Shown piece by piece: positions 42,790 to 51,994 of a stretch of DNA of 63,294 nt. Position 1 is the stretch's first letter. Each line of letters starts with the position of its first letter. Origin of the DNA: Caccocola sp964450835 (lineage in GTDB: Bacteria; Synergistota; Synergistia; Synergistales; Synergistaceae). Both the position numbers and the translations under genes were made by a program. The notes under the pieces are model-generated. The model saw only the letters and a list, made by a program, of their open reading frames with translations. It searched no databases and had not been told where the DNA came from. Location of the stretch: contig CAYVEQ010000004.1 of NCBI GenBank assembly GCA_964450835.1, positions 1 to 63,294 on the forward strand, in the 5' to 3' direction.

Positions 42790-43466
42790 TTGCCTCTTAC
42801 AGTCGTTCCGACGCCGATAGGAAATCTCGGCGACATGACGCTGCGCGGCCTTGAAGAGCTTCGCGCAGCCGACGTCATCGCATGCGAGGACACGCGCCGC
42901 ACGCTGCGCCTGCTGAACAGCTTCGGCATAAAAAAGCCTCTTATCTCATGCCACGGGCACAACGAGCGCAGCCGCGCCGAAGAAATCNNNNNNNNNNNNN
43001 NNNNNNNNNNNNNNNNNNNNNNNNNNNNNNNNNNNNNNNNNNNNNNNNNNNNNNNNNNNNNNNNNNNNNNNNNNNNNNNNNNNNNNNCGAAACGCTGGTA
43101 TTTTATTCGGCCCCGCACCACCTGAAGGACGACATAGCGCTTATGGCGCGGGTTCTCGGCGACAGGCGCGCCGTGCTCGTGCGCGAGATAAGCAAGCTGC
43201 ATCAGGAACGCATAGAAGGGACGCTTGCCTCCTTTTGTGATACAATGCCGGAGGAGAAGATTCGCGGCGAATTTGTCTGCGTGGTGGAGGGCGCCGCGGA
43301 AAGCGGAACCGCGGGCGACGCTTCGGACTGGATGGAGGAGACCGCCACACTCATCTCCGCAGGCGTCTCCGCAAAGACCGCTGCCGGCGAGATAGCGGCG
43401 CGCTTCGGCCTGCAAAAGAATAAAGTAAAAAAATTTATAATAGAAAAATCGCGCCAAGGAGGATAA
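42790..43466 (+). CDS. rsmI: 16S rRNA 2'-O-methyltransferase RsmI, interrupted by an assembly gap
   Basis: The N-terminal piece (42790-42987, about 66 codons from TTG) has the hallmark 'VVPTPIGNLGDMTLRGLEEL' and 'ACEDTRRTLRLLNSFGIKKP'. After 100 N the C-terminal piece continues with 'TLVFYSAPHHLKDDIALMAR' and 'ISKLHQERIEGTLASF' to the stop at 43466. The two pieces are in different frames only because the placeholder has an arbitrary length. By comparison with E. coli RsmI about 85-90 residues (about 260 nt) are missing. It methylates C1402 ribose in the decoding centre. Confidence 0.9.
42988..43087. other. Assembly gap (100 N) inside rsmI
   Basis: Exactly 100 N, the conventional placeholder for a scaffold gap of unknown size. 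The protein evidence suggests that the real gap is closer to 260 nt. Confidence 0.95.
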
Positions 43467-43469
43467 ATA

Positions 43470-45428
43470 ATGTCAGGAAAACCATTTTATATCACGACGC
43501 CGATATACTACGTCAACGACGTGCCGCACATCGGCCACGCCTATACAACGGTGGCTGCGGACGTTTTGAGCCGCTGGCACAAATCCGGCGGGGACGACAG
43601 CTATTTCCTCACTGGGACCGACGAACACGGCCAGAAGATACAGACCGTCGCCGAGCGGAAGGGGATAACCCCGAAAGAGCTGTGCGACGATGTAGTGCAG
43701 AATTTCGTGCGTCTCTGGAAGACCCTCAACGTCAAAAACGACGACTTCATCAGGACGACCGAAGCGCGTCACGAAAAGGTCGTGCAGGAATTGTTCCGCC
43801 GGCTCATTGCCACAGGCGACGTCTATAAGGGCGAGTATGAGGGCTGGTACTGCGTGCCCTGCGAAACCTACGTGCCGGAGGCGCAGATGGGCGAGGGACA
43901 GAGCTGCCCGGACTGCCACGGAAAGCTCACGAAGATGACGGAGGAGACATATTTTTTCCGTCTTTCCAAATACGCGGAGCCGCTGCTCAAATTCTATGAA
44001 GAGCATCCGGACGCGATCATGCCCAAAGAACGCTACAACGAAGTCGTCAGTTTCATCAAAGGCGGCCTTCGCGATCAGTCCATCTCGCGCACGACGCTTA
44101 AATGGGGGATACCTGTCCCCGGCGACGAAAAGCACGTGATATACGTCTGGTTTGACGCTCTCATCAACTATCTGTCAGCGCTCGGTTACCCCGAAGCCGG
44201 TGAAAAATGGGAGAAATACTGGCCGGCGGCGCGTCATCTCGTCGGCAAAGACATCATACGCTTCCACTGCGTGATATGGCCCGCCATTCTTATCGCCCTC
44301 GGAATCACGCCGCCTGTCCGGGTCTTCGCCCACGGATGGTGGACGGTCGAGGGAGAAAAAATGTCCAAGTCGCGGGGCAACGTCGTCGACCCGTTTGAAA
44401 TGGAAAAGCTCTACGGCGTTGACCCCTTCCGCTACTTCCTGCTCCGCGAAGTGCCTTTCGGGCACGACGGGGACTTCTCGGAGATGGCTCTCGTTCAGCG
44501 CATAAACTCCGACCTCGCGAACGACCTCGGCAATCTGCTTTCGCGCTCGCTGCAGATGATAGATAAATTCCGCGGCGGGAAACTGCCCGCATTCGGCGAG
44601 CGCATCGCGATTGACGACGAAATTCAAGAGTTGGGCGAAAAAACCGTCGCCGACATGGATGTTTTGATTGACCGCTTCGCTTTCGACGACGCTTTGAAGG
44701 CGCTCTGGGGCTTCGCCGGCCGCGCCAACAAATATATCGACGAGACAGAGCCGTGGAGGCTCGGACGCGAGGGAGACGTGGCGCGCCTCGACACTGTGCT
44801 GCGCACGCTCTGGGAAGCGCTGCGCCTTACCGCGATACTCGTCGCGCCCTTCATGCCGGAGACCGGATCGCGCATCTGGAGCCAGCTCGGCCTTGAGGGC
44901 GAGCCGCCGCGCGGTGCTCGCGCCGCGTGGAAATGGGGCGAGGGAGGCGAAAACATCAAAGTCAACCGCAGCGGAATCCTCTTCCCGCGCATAGATATAG
45001 AAAAATGGAAGAAAGAAAAAGGACAGCGCGATCTCGAAAAACTTGCGAAGCTCGACCCGACGGCTTTCTTCAAATACCCGGAGCCGAAGCCGCAGATCGA
45101 ATACGAAGATTTCGCGAAGCTGGATCTCCGCGTAGCCCTCGTCGAAAAAGTCGAAATCGTGCCGAAGGCGGACAAGCTCTACATACTGAACCTTGACCTG
45201 GGCAACGAAAAGCGCGTAATAGTCTCAAGCATCAGAGAAAACTACAAGCCTGAGGAGCTTGAGGGAAAGAAAATAATCGTCCTCTGCAACCTCAAACCGG
45301 CAAAATTCCGCGGAGTTCAGAGCAACGGAATGCTGCTCGCGGCGGAAAGCCCGGAGAGCCGCTGCGAAGTGCTGACGCTGCTCACCGTTATGGACGATTC
45401 CATTCCCGCAGGCAGCCGCGTAAGCTAA
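43470..45428 (+). CDS. metG: Methionyl-tRNA synthetase
   Basis: 652 residues. The HIGH-type motif is 'DVPHIGHAYTTVAADVLSRW' near residue 12, and KMSKS is in 'GEKMSKSRGNVVDP' near 298. A zinc-type Cys set, 'CVPCETYV' and 'CPDCHGK', lies near 127-150. The C-terminal 110 residues ('DFAKLDLRVALVEKVEIVPK') form the tRNA-binding EMAP-like domain that dimerises the enzyme. AGGAGG within the end of rsmI precedes the ATG. It charges tRNA-Met for initiation and elongation. Confidence 0.97.
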   Translation: MSGKPFYITTPIYYVNDVPHIGHAYTTVAADVLSRWHKSGGDDSYFLTGTDEHGQKIQTVAERKGITPKELCDDVVQNFVRLWKTLNVKNDDFIRTTEARHEKVVQELFRRLIATGDVYKGEYEGWYCVPCETYVPEAQMGEGQSCPDCHGKLTKMTEETYFFRLSKYAEPLLKFYEEHPDAIMPKERYNEVVSFIKGGLRDQSISRTTLKWGIPVPGDEKHVIYVWFDALINYLSALGYPEAGEKWEKYWPAARHLVGKDIIRFHCVIWPAILIALGITPPVRVFAHGWWTVEGEKMSKSRGNVVDPFEMEKLYGVDPFRYFLLREVPFGHDGDFSEMALVQRINSDLANDLGNLLSRSLQMIDKFRGGKLPAFGERIAIDDEIQELGEKTVADMDVLIDRFAFDDALKALWGFAGRANKYIDETEPWRLGREGDVARLDTVLRTLWEALRLTAILVAPFMPETGSRIWSQLGLEGEPPRGARAAWKWGEGGENIKVNRSGILFPRIDIEKWKKEKGQRDLEKLAKLDPTAFFKYPEPKPQIEYEDFAKLDLRVALVEKVEIVPKADKLYILNLDLGNEKRVIVSSIRENYKPEELEGKKIIVLCNLKPAKFRGVQSNGMLLAAESPESRCEVLTLLTVMDDSIPAGSRVS

Positions 45429-45455
45429 AGCGCGCGCCAAAAGACAATGAACAGA

Positions 45456-45484
45456 CGCCGCCGTTAAAACGGCGGCGCTTTTTT
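45456..45484 (+). terminator. Intrinsic terminator after metG
   Basis: CGCCGCCGTT (45456-45465) pairs with AACGGCGGCG (45468-45477), followed by C and six T. This ends the long transcription unit from smc or earlier. Confidence 0.9.
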
Positions 45485-45718
45485 GTATAAAAAGACAGTT
45501 CGGTCAGGTAATTATGTGCGCAGCGGCGAGTCTTGTCTGCGGTTCTTCGCCGGGGAATATCCCGGGTTCTCTCACGTCCGAGCCGTCCGGCATGTTTGCT
45601 GACGATGTTTTCTTTGCCTCAAGACGTGGGGCGGGGTACGCTGTCCGTCGTTATCTGCGGTTTTTTCGGTGTGCCGGCTCAGGGCAAATCTTCAAATGCG
45701 CCGCGGATGCGGAGCTGA

Positions 45719-45727
45719 TGTTATAAT
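45719..45727 (+). promoter_or_regulatory. Extended -10 promoter of tatD-tgt-tsaC
   Basis: TGTTATAAT (45719-45727) matches the TGnTATAAT extended -10 consensus. No good -35 lies 17 nt upstream, as is usual for this class. Confidence 0.55.
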
Positions 45728-45771
45728 GGCGCAGACAGTATGTATTCTTGACGGCGAGAGGATTTTCTGAG

Positions 45772-46587
45772 ATGTTCTTAGTAGACAGCCATTGTCATCT
45801 AAACAGAGAATATTTTCCTGAAGGGCTTGACGGGGTTTTTGAACGCGCCGCAAAAGCCGGCGTAAAGCGCCTGGTTTTCGCGTCGTCGGACGTCGCGACA
45901 AGCCGCGAGGCGGCGGAAGCCGCGCGCGCATGTCCCGCGGGAATGGAAATTTACGCTCTCGCGGGAGTGCATCCGCACGTGGCGGCGGCCGCGCCATGCT
46001 CCTATCTTGACGACCTGCGCGAACTCGCGCGGGAGCCTCGCGTTGTAGCGATCGGCGAGATAGGGCTTGACTATTTTTACGACATTTCGCCGCGCGACAC
46101 ACAGCGCCGCGTGCTTCACGAGCAGCTGGAGCTCGCGGCGGAGCTGCGCCTTCCCGTTGTGATTCACGTGCGCGACGCGAAAAACAAAAGCGAAGGCGAC
46201 GCAAACGGCGAGATCGCCGCCATTCTGCGCGAGCATGACGCCGGGAAAACCGGCGGCGTGATACATTGTTTCTCCGGCTCGGCGCGCGATGCCGAGGCGG
46301 CGCTGGAACTGGGCTTTTATCTCTCGTTCGCGGGCCCGGTCACATATCCCAAAAACAGACCTCTGCGCGAAATTGCGGCGGCTGTGCCTCCTGACAGGAT
46401 TTTATGCGAAACAGACTCGCCCTATCTCTCCCCGCAGGGATTCCGCGGCATGACAAACGAACCCTGCCGCGTCCGCGAAGTTTACGAGTATCTTTCGATG
46501 CTGCGTGGCCTCCCGACGGAAGAATTCGCCGCGGAGGTCAAAGCAAACGGCGAGAGACTCTTCGCCTTTGAGACGTCCGATGTTTGA
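45772..46587 (+). CDS. tatD: TatD-family metal-dependent hydrolase
   Basis: 271 residues from ATG 45772. Metal ligands are visible in order: 'LVDSHCHLNREYF' at the N-terminus, 'AIGEIGLDYFYDISP' near 90, 'LPVVIHVRDAK' near 130, 'GVIHCFSGSARD' near 160 and 'LCETDSPYLSP' near 210. TatD proteins act as 3'-5' DNA/RNA exonucleases or D-aminoacyl-related hydrolases. Its last codons overlap the tgt start (ATG inside GATGTTTGA), so the two are translationally coupled. Confidence 0.93.
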   Translation: MFLVDSHCHLNREYFPEGLDGVFERAAKAGVKRLVFASSDVATSREAAEAARACPAGMEIYALAGVHPHVAAAAPCSYLDDLRELAREPRVVAIGEIGLDYFYDISPRDTQRRVLHEQLELAAELRLPVVIHVRDAKNKSEGDANGEIAAILREHDAGKTGGVIHCFSGSARDAEAALELGFYLSFAGPVTYPKNRPLREIAAAVPPDRILCETDSPYLSPQGFRGMTNEPCRVREVYEYLSMLRGLPTEEFAAEVKANGERLFAFETSDV

Positions 46588-47704
46588 GTTCAGAGTGACG
46601 GCGGAATGTCCGCAAACGGGCGCGAGAGCGGGGGAGTTAGTCACTCCGCACGGGATTATAGAGACGCCGGTATTCATGCCTGTGGGAACGCAGGCCACGG
46701 TAAAAGCGATGACGCCGGACGAGCTCGAGGATCTGGGCGCGCAAATAATTCTCGGCAACACATACCACCTGCATATGCGTCCAGGTGAAGAGATTGTCGA
46801 AGAGGCGGGCGGCCTGCACAGCTTCATGAACTGGAAACGCCCGATACTCACCGACAGCGGCGGCTTTCAGGTATTTTCTTTGGCGAAACTCAACAAAATC
46901 ACGGACGAAGGCGTGGACTTCCGCTCGCATATAGACGGAAGCCGCCACTTCATGAGCCCGGAGGATTCAATCGCGATTCAGCAGAAACTGGGCGGCGACA
47001 TCGCGATGTCCTTCGACGAATGCGTTTCTCTTCCGACGACTCCGGAATACTCGCGCGCCGCCATGGAGCGCACGATCAGATGGGCGCGCCGCTGCCGCGA
47101 ATTTCACTCCCGCGAAAATCAGGCTATCTTCGGCATAGTTCAGGGCGCGCTCTACGACGATCAGCGCGCGGAATGCATTGAACGCCTCGAAGAAATAGAT
47201 TTCCCGGGCTACGGGATAGGCGGCCTCTCCGTCGGCGAAAGCCACGCCGAAATGTACCGCGTGCTTGACGCGCTCACCTCTCGTATGCCGCGTGAAAAGC
47301 CACGTTATCTGATGGGCGTCGGCTTCCCGACAAACCTTGTCGAAGCCATAGCGCGGGGAGTGGATATGTTCGACTGCGTACTCCCGACGCGGAACGGACG
47401 GAACGGGCAGCTGCTCACAAGAACAGGCAAAATGAATATAAAAAACCTGGCCTTCGCGCGCGACTTCACGCCGCCCGATCCCGAGTGCGGCTGTTATCTA
47501 TGCCGCAATTTCACGCGCGCATACCTGCGCCACCTCTACATGGCGGGTGAAATACTCTCCGCGAGACTTTGCAGCTGGCATAATCTCCACTTCCTCGTCA
47601 ATCTCGTTAAAGAGGCGCGGCAGGCGATAACAGAAGGCCGCTTCCCTGCCTTCCGCAAGGATTTTACGGAAAACTTCATGAAAGGCGCCTACCCTGATGA
47701 ATAA
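46580..47704 (+). CDS. tgt: tRNA-guanine transglycosylase (queuine/preQ1)
   Basis: 374 residues. 'TPVFMPVGTQATVKAMTPDE' near residue 30, the substrate-binding 'ILTDSGGFQVFSLAKL' containing the catalytic-region Asp near 92, and 'MFDCVLPTRNGRNGQLLT' near 265 (second Asp) are diagnostic. The zinc site is 'CGCYLCRNFTRAYLRHLY' plus a distal His in 'LCSWHNLHFL'. It exchanges G34 of GUN-anticodon tRNAs for preQ1. ATG 46580 lies within the tatD end; the next gene overlaps its end by 8 nt. Confidence 0.96.
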   Translation: MFEFRVTAECPQTGARAGELVTPHGIIETPVFMPVGTQATVKAMTPDELEDLGAQIILGNTYHLHMRPGEEIVEEAGGLHSFMNWKRPILTDSGGFQVFSLAKLNKITDEGVDFRSHIDGSRHFMSPEDSIAIQQKLGGDIAMSFDECVSLPTTPEYSRAAMERTIRWARRCREFHSRENQAIFGIVQGALYDDQRAECIERLEEIDFPGYGIGGLSVGESHAEMYRVLDALTSRMPREKPRYLMGVGFPTNLVEAIARGVDMFDCVLPTRNGRNGQLLTRTGKMNIKNLAFARDFTPPDPECGCYLCRNFTRAYLRHLYMAGEILSARLCSWHNLHFLVNLVKEARQAITEGRFPAFRKDFTENFMKGAYPDE

Positions 47705-48728
47705 AGAAAAAAAGAAAGCCGCGGCGCCTCGCGCGAAAACAAATGCAGGGGAAGACGCGGGGCGGCGCGCGGAAAGCAGAATAAAGACGCTGTCGCCGGA
47801 GCAGCTGCAAACAGTCAGGCGCGGAGCCGAAATAATAAAAAACGGCGGACTCGTCGCTTTCCCGACGGAAACGGTGTACGGCCTCGGGGCGAACGCTCTT
47901 AATGCGGAGGCCGTGCGGCGCATATACGAAACAAAAGGCCGCCCCTCAGACAACCCGCTCATACTGCATGTATCGTCCGTCGCGATGACGGAACGGCTTG
48001 TCGAGATCAACTGGCGCGCCCGCATGCTCATGGAAAAATTCTGGCCCGGGCCGCTCTCGGTTGTGCTGCCGGCGAAAGATATAATCCCGCTGCGCACACG
48101 AGGCGGTCTGCCCACTGCGGCCGTCCGTATGCCCGACGCACCGGCCGCTCTTGCGCTCATAAAATTCTCGGGCCTTCCGATAGCCGCGCCAAGCGCGAAC
48201 ATAAGTGGGCGGCCCAGCCCGACCGACGCGGAAACTGTAACGCGCGACATCGGCGGCAAAATTCCTCTCATCATAGACGGGGGAGCGACGCTGTACGGCG
48301 TGGAATCCACCGTGATAGACATGACGGGAGAACATGCCGTTCTCCTGCGCCCCGGCGGGCTGCCGAAAGAAGAAATAGAAAAAGAGCTCGGCGAAGAAGT
48401 GCTGCTGCCGCAGGACCTGACAATCATCAGGAGATCTCCCGGCACACGCTACCGCCACTACGCGCCTGAAATACCCCTGATACCCGCCTCGCCGGATGAA
48501 ATACCGGCAGACGCGCAAAACTGGGCGTGGATGGGAATCTCGGATCCGCACGGCAGCCCGGCGAAAAAGATTAAATTCCGCGACAGCGCGGAATACGCGC
48601 GCGAACTCTTCCGGGCCATGCGCGCGCTCGAAAAAAGCGGCGTCAGCGTAATCTACGCGGAGCTTCCCGGGGAAAGCGGAATAGGGCTCGCGCTTAAAGA
48701 CCGTCTCATAAGAGCAGCGGGAGGATAA
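47697..48728 (+). CDS. Threonylcarbamoyl-AMP synthase (Sua5 type)
   Basis: 343 residues. It makes threonylcarbamoyl-AMP for the t6A37 modification of ANN-reading tRNAs. A Lys-rich 30-residue N-terminal extension precedes the YrdC core: 'GGLVAFPTETVYGLGANALN', 'KGRPSDNPLILHVSS', 'FWPGPLSVVLPAK' and 'PIAAPSANISGRPSPT'. The linker 'SPGTRYRHYAPEIPL' and a C-terminal Rossmann-like Sua5 domain follow, so it is the long Sua5 form rather than TsaC. It is grouped with tgt (another tRNA modifier) and lies just upstream of two tRNA genes. Confidence 0.93.
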   Translation: MNKEKKKAAAPRAKTNAGEDAGRRAESRIKTLSPEQLQTVRRGAEIIKNGGLVAFPTETVYGLGANALNAEAVRRIYETKGRPSDNPLILHVSSVAMTERLVEINWRARMLMEKFWPGPLSVVLPAKDIIPLRTRGGLPTAAVRMPDAPAALALIKFSGLPIAAPSANISGRPSPTDAETVTRDIGGKIPLIIDGGATLYGVESTVIDMTGEHAVLLRPGGLPKEEIEKELGEEVLLPQDLTIIRRSPGTRYRHYAPEIPLIPASPDEIPADAQNWAWMGISDPHGSPAKKIKFRDSAEYARELFRAMRALEKSGVSVIYAELPGESGIGLALKDRLIRAAGG

Positions 48729-48830
48729 AGTTTCCCCGGGCCGCGGATGCGAAAAGCCCGCGCCCCGCCTATGCCGGAGCGTGACTTGACGGCGCCAGGC
48801 GTTGTACAGCCGAAAAAAGGAAAATACCGC

Positions 48831-48859
48831 TTGACTATTAGCCGCACGGGTGATAACAT
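48831..48859 (+). promoter_or_regulatory. Promoter of the tRNA-Gly/tRNA-Ala unit
   Basis: TTGACT (48831-48836), 17-nt spacer, TAACAT (48854-48859), 14 nt before the mature tRNA-Gly 5' end. Confidence 0.75.
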
Positions 48860-48872
48860 TGCGTCGTTGCGG

Positions 48873-48948
48873 GCGGAAATAGCTCAGTTGGTAGAGCGAT
48901 GGCCTTCCAAGCCGTAGGTCGCGGGTTCGAGTCCCGTTTTCCGCTCCA
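48873..48948 (+). tRNA. tRNA-Gly (anticodon UCC)
   Basis: Full cloverleaf: acceptor GCGGAAA pairs with TTTCCGC, D-loop AGCTCAGTTGGTAGAGC, anticodon loop CTTCCAA, T-arm with GTTCGAG, and an encoded 3' CCA. Confidence 0.97.
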
Positions 48949-48962
48949 ATATCAGGCATTCT

Positions 48963-49037
48963 GGGGCTGTAGCTCAGCGGGAGAGCACTTCCCTCGCACG
49001 GAAGGGGTCGGGCGTTCAAATCGCCTCAGCTCCACCA
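48963..49037 (+). tRNA. tRNA-Ala (anticodon CGC)
   Basis: Full cloverleaf: acceptor GGGGCTG pairs with CAGCTCC (one mismatch-tolerant position), D-arm AGCTCAGCGGGAGAGC, anticodon loop CTCGCAC, T-arm GTTCAAA and 3' ACCA encoded. It is the last core-like feature before the accessory island and is a plausible integration site. Confidence 0.95.
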
Positions 49038-49050
49038 GAAAAATCAGCAA

Positions 49051-49090
49051 CGGCAAGGTTTCGCACAATTCGCGGCCTTGCTGTTTTTTT
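49051..49090 (+). terminator. Terminator of the tRNA unit
   Basis: CGGCAAGG (49051-49058) pairs with CCTTGCTG (49076-49083) including one G-U, followed by seven T. Confidence 0.75.
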
Positions 49091-49306
49091 ATATTTTTTC
49101 ATCAACCGCTTATCAACCGCATTCGGGCGTCAGCCTCTTTCTCTGCGTCTTATTTTCGCTGTATTTTGCCGGATTCTATCGCTCAATACGAATTAAGTCC
49201 GTCACGGATTACTAGCATACTCTATTGTAGAAGGAGTCAATGGCTCAGTGAAAGTAGACTGAAGATAAATAAATGCGGCAGAAAAATAACAAAGAAAAGG
49301 GAATAT

Positions 49307-49543
49307 ATGTCGGAGAAAGAAAAAACGGCGGAATATCTGCGCATTGCAGAAAGAACGCTTCGTGGCTGCCGGCAGAAGGGACGCATCAATGCCAAAGGTG
49401 GTAAGCCGCCGCAAGCCTGTGTGCCGGGCAAACACATCCTCTGCGAGCGAAGTGATCTTGACGAATGGGTTATGACGAAGGCAAGCGGCCAAGAAAATCT
49501 TCATAGGCGTACCTGTACGGGAGTGTTAAGCATAAAAATTTGA
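49307..49543 (+). CDS. Excisionase-like helix-turn-helix protein
   Basis: 78 residues. 'TAEYLRIAERTLRGCRQKGR' (residues 7-26) matches the MerR-like winged helix of excisionase and 'helix-turn-helix 17' domains, and 'SDLDEWV' near 51 is the usual closing segment. Such proteins direct excision of integrated elements or act as small regulators. AAAAGGGA precedes the ATG. It lies 270 nt past tRNA-Ala, the usual place for a recombination module, but no integrase is recognisable. Confidence 0.7.
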   Translation: MSEKEKTAEYLRIAERTLRGCRQKGRINAKGGKPPQACVPGKHILCERSDLDEWVMTKASGQENLHRRTCTGVLSIKI

Positions 49544-49612
49544 CAAAAAATCTGAAATTCATATTATATACTCATAAGTTACTAACTTATAAGTATATAT
49601 GAGATTGAATAT

Positions 49613-51007
49613 ATGTTCTATTGCAGAGAAAGTGAACTCAGGATAATGAATAACAGTTACGACGGCGGGAGTTTTAAGTGCGTGGTAATATACGGCCGCC
49701 GGTGTGTCGGAAAGACCGCGCTTATCAACGGGTTCTGCAAGGACAAGCCGGCGATATTTTTCACTGCTCTCAACGCCTCCGCGTATGAGAATTTAGAGGC
49801 GCTTTCAAAGGCCGTCTGGCAATTCAAGAATCCTGAAGGACACAACACCCCGGTATATTCCGGCTACGACGGCGTTTTTGAAGAAATAACGGCGTTGTCG
49901 AAAGACCTGCGTCTAGTCTTTGTCATAGATAAATTTCCGTATCTTGCCAAGGCGGAGGAATCCATATCCTCCCGTCTCCAGCATATAATCGAACACGTCT
50001 GGCAGGAACGGCCGTCTGTATCTCATCCTCTGCGGTTTGTCTATAAATTTCATGGAAAATCAGGTGTTGGGATACCGTAGTCCGCTATATGGGCGGCGCA
50101 CGGCACAGATAAAAGTCAAGGCTCTGACATACCGGGATATAGCTGTATTCCGTCCGCATCTCAGCCTGGAAGATCAGGCTCTGCAGTATGGCATAAACCG
50201 GCGGCATACCGCATTGCATCAAAAAATTGGACGTCCGCACGGGCATAGACGACGCGGTTCTCAACAATCTGCTGGACACGTCAAGTTATCTGTTTGAGGA
50301 ACCCGGCAATCTATTGAAATATGAGCTGAGGGAGCCGGCGACATACAACACGATAATATCAGCCGTCGCCGGGGGGCTTCCCGCGTCAACGAGATTGCGG
50401 CGAAGACAAAACTGACCTCCGCAGGGTGCGGCAAATACCTCCGCGAGCTGCTGGAGCTCGAAATACTGCAAAAAGAAACCCCAATAGGCGAAAAGGCAGG
50501 GAAAAGAACTGGTTATAACATCCGTGATAATTTCTTCCGTTTCTGGTACCGCTTTGTCCCGGAAATATGCCAGCCATAAGCGCAGGGAGAATACGCCGTA
50601 TCTACGATACTGCGATAAAACGGCTCTACCACGAATACATGGAGCTGATCTTTGAAAAAATGTGCAGAGACTGCCTGATGCGGTACGATGAGCATTTGCC
50701 TTTCATCCTGTCCGAAATAGGGCAATGGCGGGCAACATATCAGGAAACACATCAACAGGTGCAGATAGACGTCGTCGGGACGCCGGCAAGCGGAGACGAA
50801 TATCTGATAGGCTTGTGCAAATATAAAAACGAAAAGGTCGGGATAGACGAGTTCCGCCTGCTGCAGTCATATGCCGCCGCCTTCCGCGGGAACGGCAAAT
50901 TCCGCTACTGTATATTCTCAAAGAGCGGTTTCACAGACCAACTGGCGGCGCTGGCCAGGCAGAAGGAGATTGCATTATACACGTTTGAGGATATATACGG
51001 CCTCTAA
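49613..51007 (+). pseudogene. Frameshifted archaeal-type ATPase with DUF234 C-terminus
   Basis: A normal gene of this family is one ~460-codon frame. Here its parts appear in order in four changes of frame. The N-terminus with Walker A 'YGRRCVGKTALI' and Walker B region 'LRLVFVIDKFPYLAKA' is in frame to about 50045. 'LGYRSPLYGRRTAQIKVKAL' and 'EDQALQYGI' are in a second frame, 'YLFEEPGNLLKYELREPATY' in a third (about 50227-50370). 'KYLRELLELEILQKETP' to 'FWYRFVPEICQP' is in a fourth segment after a run of six G (about 50370). The DUF234-like tail (50567-51007) contains 'IGLCKYKNEKVGIDEF'. Several shifts lie outside homopolymers, so it is a decayed gene, not a sequencing slip. Confidence 0.85.
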
Positions 51008-51054
51008 TCCTTGCGTTTTTTGCGCAATAGATCCAGAAAGAACGGTGAATTGAT

Positions 51055-51792
51055 ATGGCAGAGGAACCGAAGATATTTATAACGGGCGACATGCACGGGG
51101 AAATCGATATAGACAAGCTGACGTCGCGTCGATGGCCGGAAGGGAAGACTCTGATGAAGAATGACTGTCTTATTATCGCCGGAGACTTCGGGCTGGTGTT
51201 CACACCTAACGGCAGCAAAACAGAAGAGTTTTGGCTGAACTGGCTGGAGCAGCGTCCGTGGACTACGCTCTTTATCGACGGCAACCACGAAAACTTTCCG
51301 AGGCTGTATTCTTATCCCGAAGAAGAACGCTTCGGAGGTGTCGTCGGCGTCATCCGTCCATCGGTGCTGCACTTAAAGACGAGGGGTCACGTGTACGAAG
51401 CAGCGGGAAAGAAAATCTGGTGCTTCGGAGGCGCTGAAAGCGTCGACAAAGCGTACCGCAAAGAGGGATGGTCGTGGTGGCCCGAAGAAGAACCGACGTG
51501 GGAACAGATGGAATACGGCCTGTCGCAGATAGAGAAGTACGGCGGCGAGTTTGACTTCATAGTTACGCACGACTGTCCCGCAAGGATGCTGCGCACGTGC
51601 TTGGGCGGTTTCGGCATATACGACGGCTCTTCTAAGATACGTCCGGGCAGAGCCGGAGAATACTTGGAGCGTGTAGCGGATCTTGCGCGTGCTCAATACT
51701 GGTTTTTTGGCCATTACCACACGGATCTGTCTGCGGAAATAGACTCGCAGCGTTACAGAGCTCTGTACTGCGATATAGTGCGTATATTTTAG
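51055..51792 (+). CDS. Calcineurin-like metallophosphoesterase
   Basis: 245 residues with all five di-metal motifs: 'ITGDMHGEID' (GDxHG), 'LIIAGDFGLVF' (GDxG), 'LFIDGNHENFP' (GNHE), 'IVTHDCPARM' and 'FFGHYHTDLS' (GHxH). It is complete and starts at ATG 51055. Relatives cleave phosphodiesters, nucleotides or proteins. It lies alone between the ATPase pseudogene and a HipA-like gene; many phage and plasmid accessory regions carry similar genes. The substrate is unknown. Confidence 0.9.
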   Translation: MAEEPKIFITGDMHGEIDIDKLTSRRWPEGKTLMKNDCLIIAGDFGLVFTPNGSKTEEFWLNWLEQRPWTTLFIDGNHENFPRLYSYPEEERFGGVVGVIRPSVLHLKTRGHVYEAAGKKIWCFGGAESVDKAYRKEGWSWWPEEEPTWEQMEYGLSQIEKYGGEFDFIVTHDCPARMLRTCLGGFGIYDGSSKIRPGRAGEYLERVADLARAQYWFFGHYHTDLSAEIDSQRYRALYCDIVRIF

Positions 51793-51990
51793 GAGCCATG
51801 GCGTCATGGGCAGAAGCCGTCGGGGCGCCATACATTGACGGCTGACGCAGGCGCAGCCGTATCCGAAATTGAGGTTTTGATGATTCTTAACTGTTGTTCT
51901 CAACCTTTGCTGTACCGTCATCTCGTGAGCGTCCTTAAGAAGCATATAGGCAGATTATCAGAGCGGATGAGGCATTATTATTGATATCCG
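51793..51990. other. No recognisable gene
   Basis: About 200 nt after the phosphoesterase gene with no convincing frame or site on either strand. The stretch beyond it holds the HTH remnant listed separately. Confidence 0.5.
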
Positions 51991-51994
51991 CTTT

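Noticed and set aside
45514..45726. A 70-codon plus-strand frame between metG and tatD
   Set aside because: No ribosome site, Cys- and Arg-rich without pattern, and it runs through the tatD promoter.
46505..46579. Upstream extension of tgt to 46505
   Set aside because: The added 25 residues are not in the family; ATG 46580 overlaps the tatD stop and begins the conserved N-terminus.
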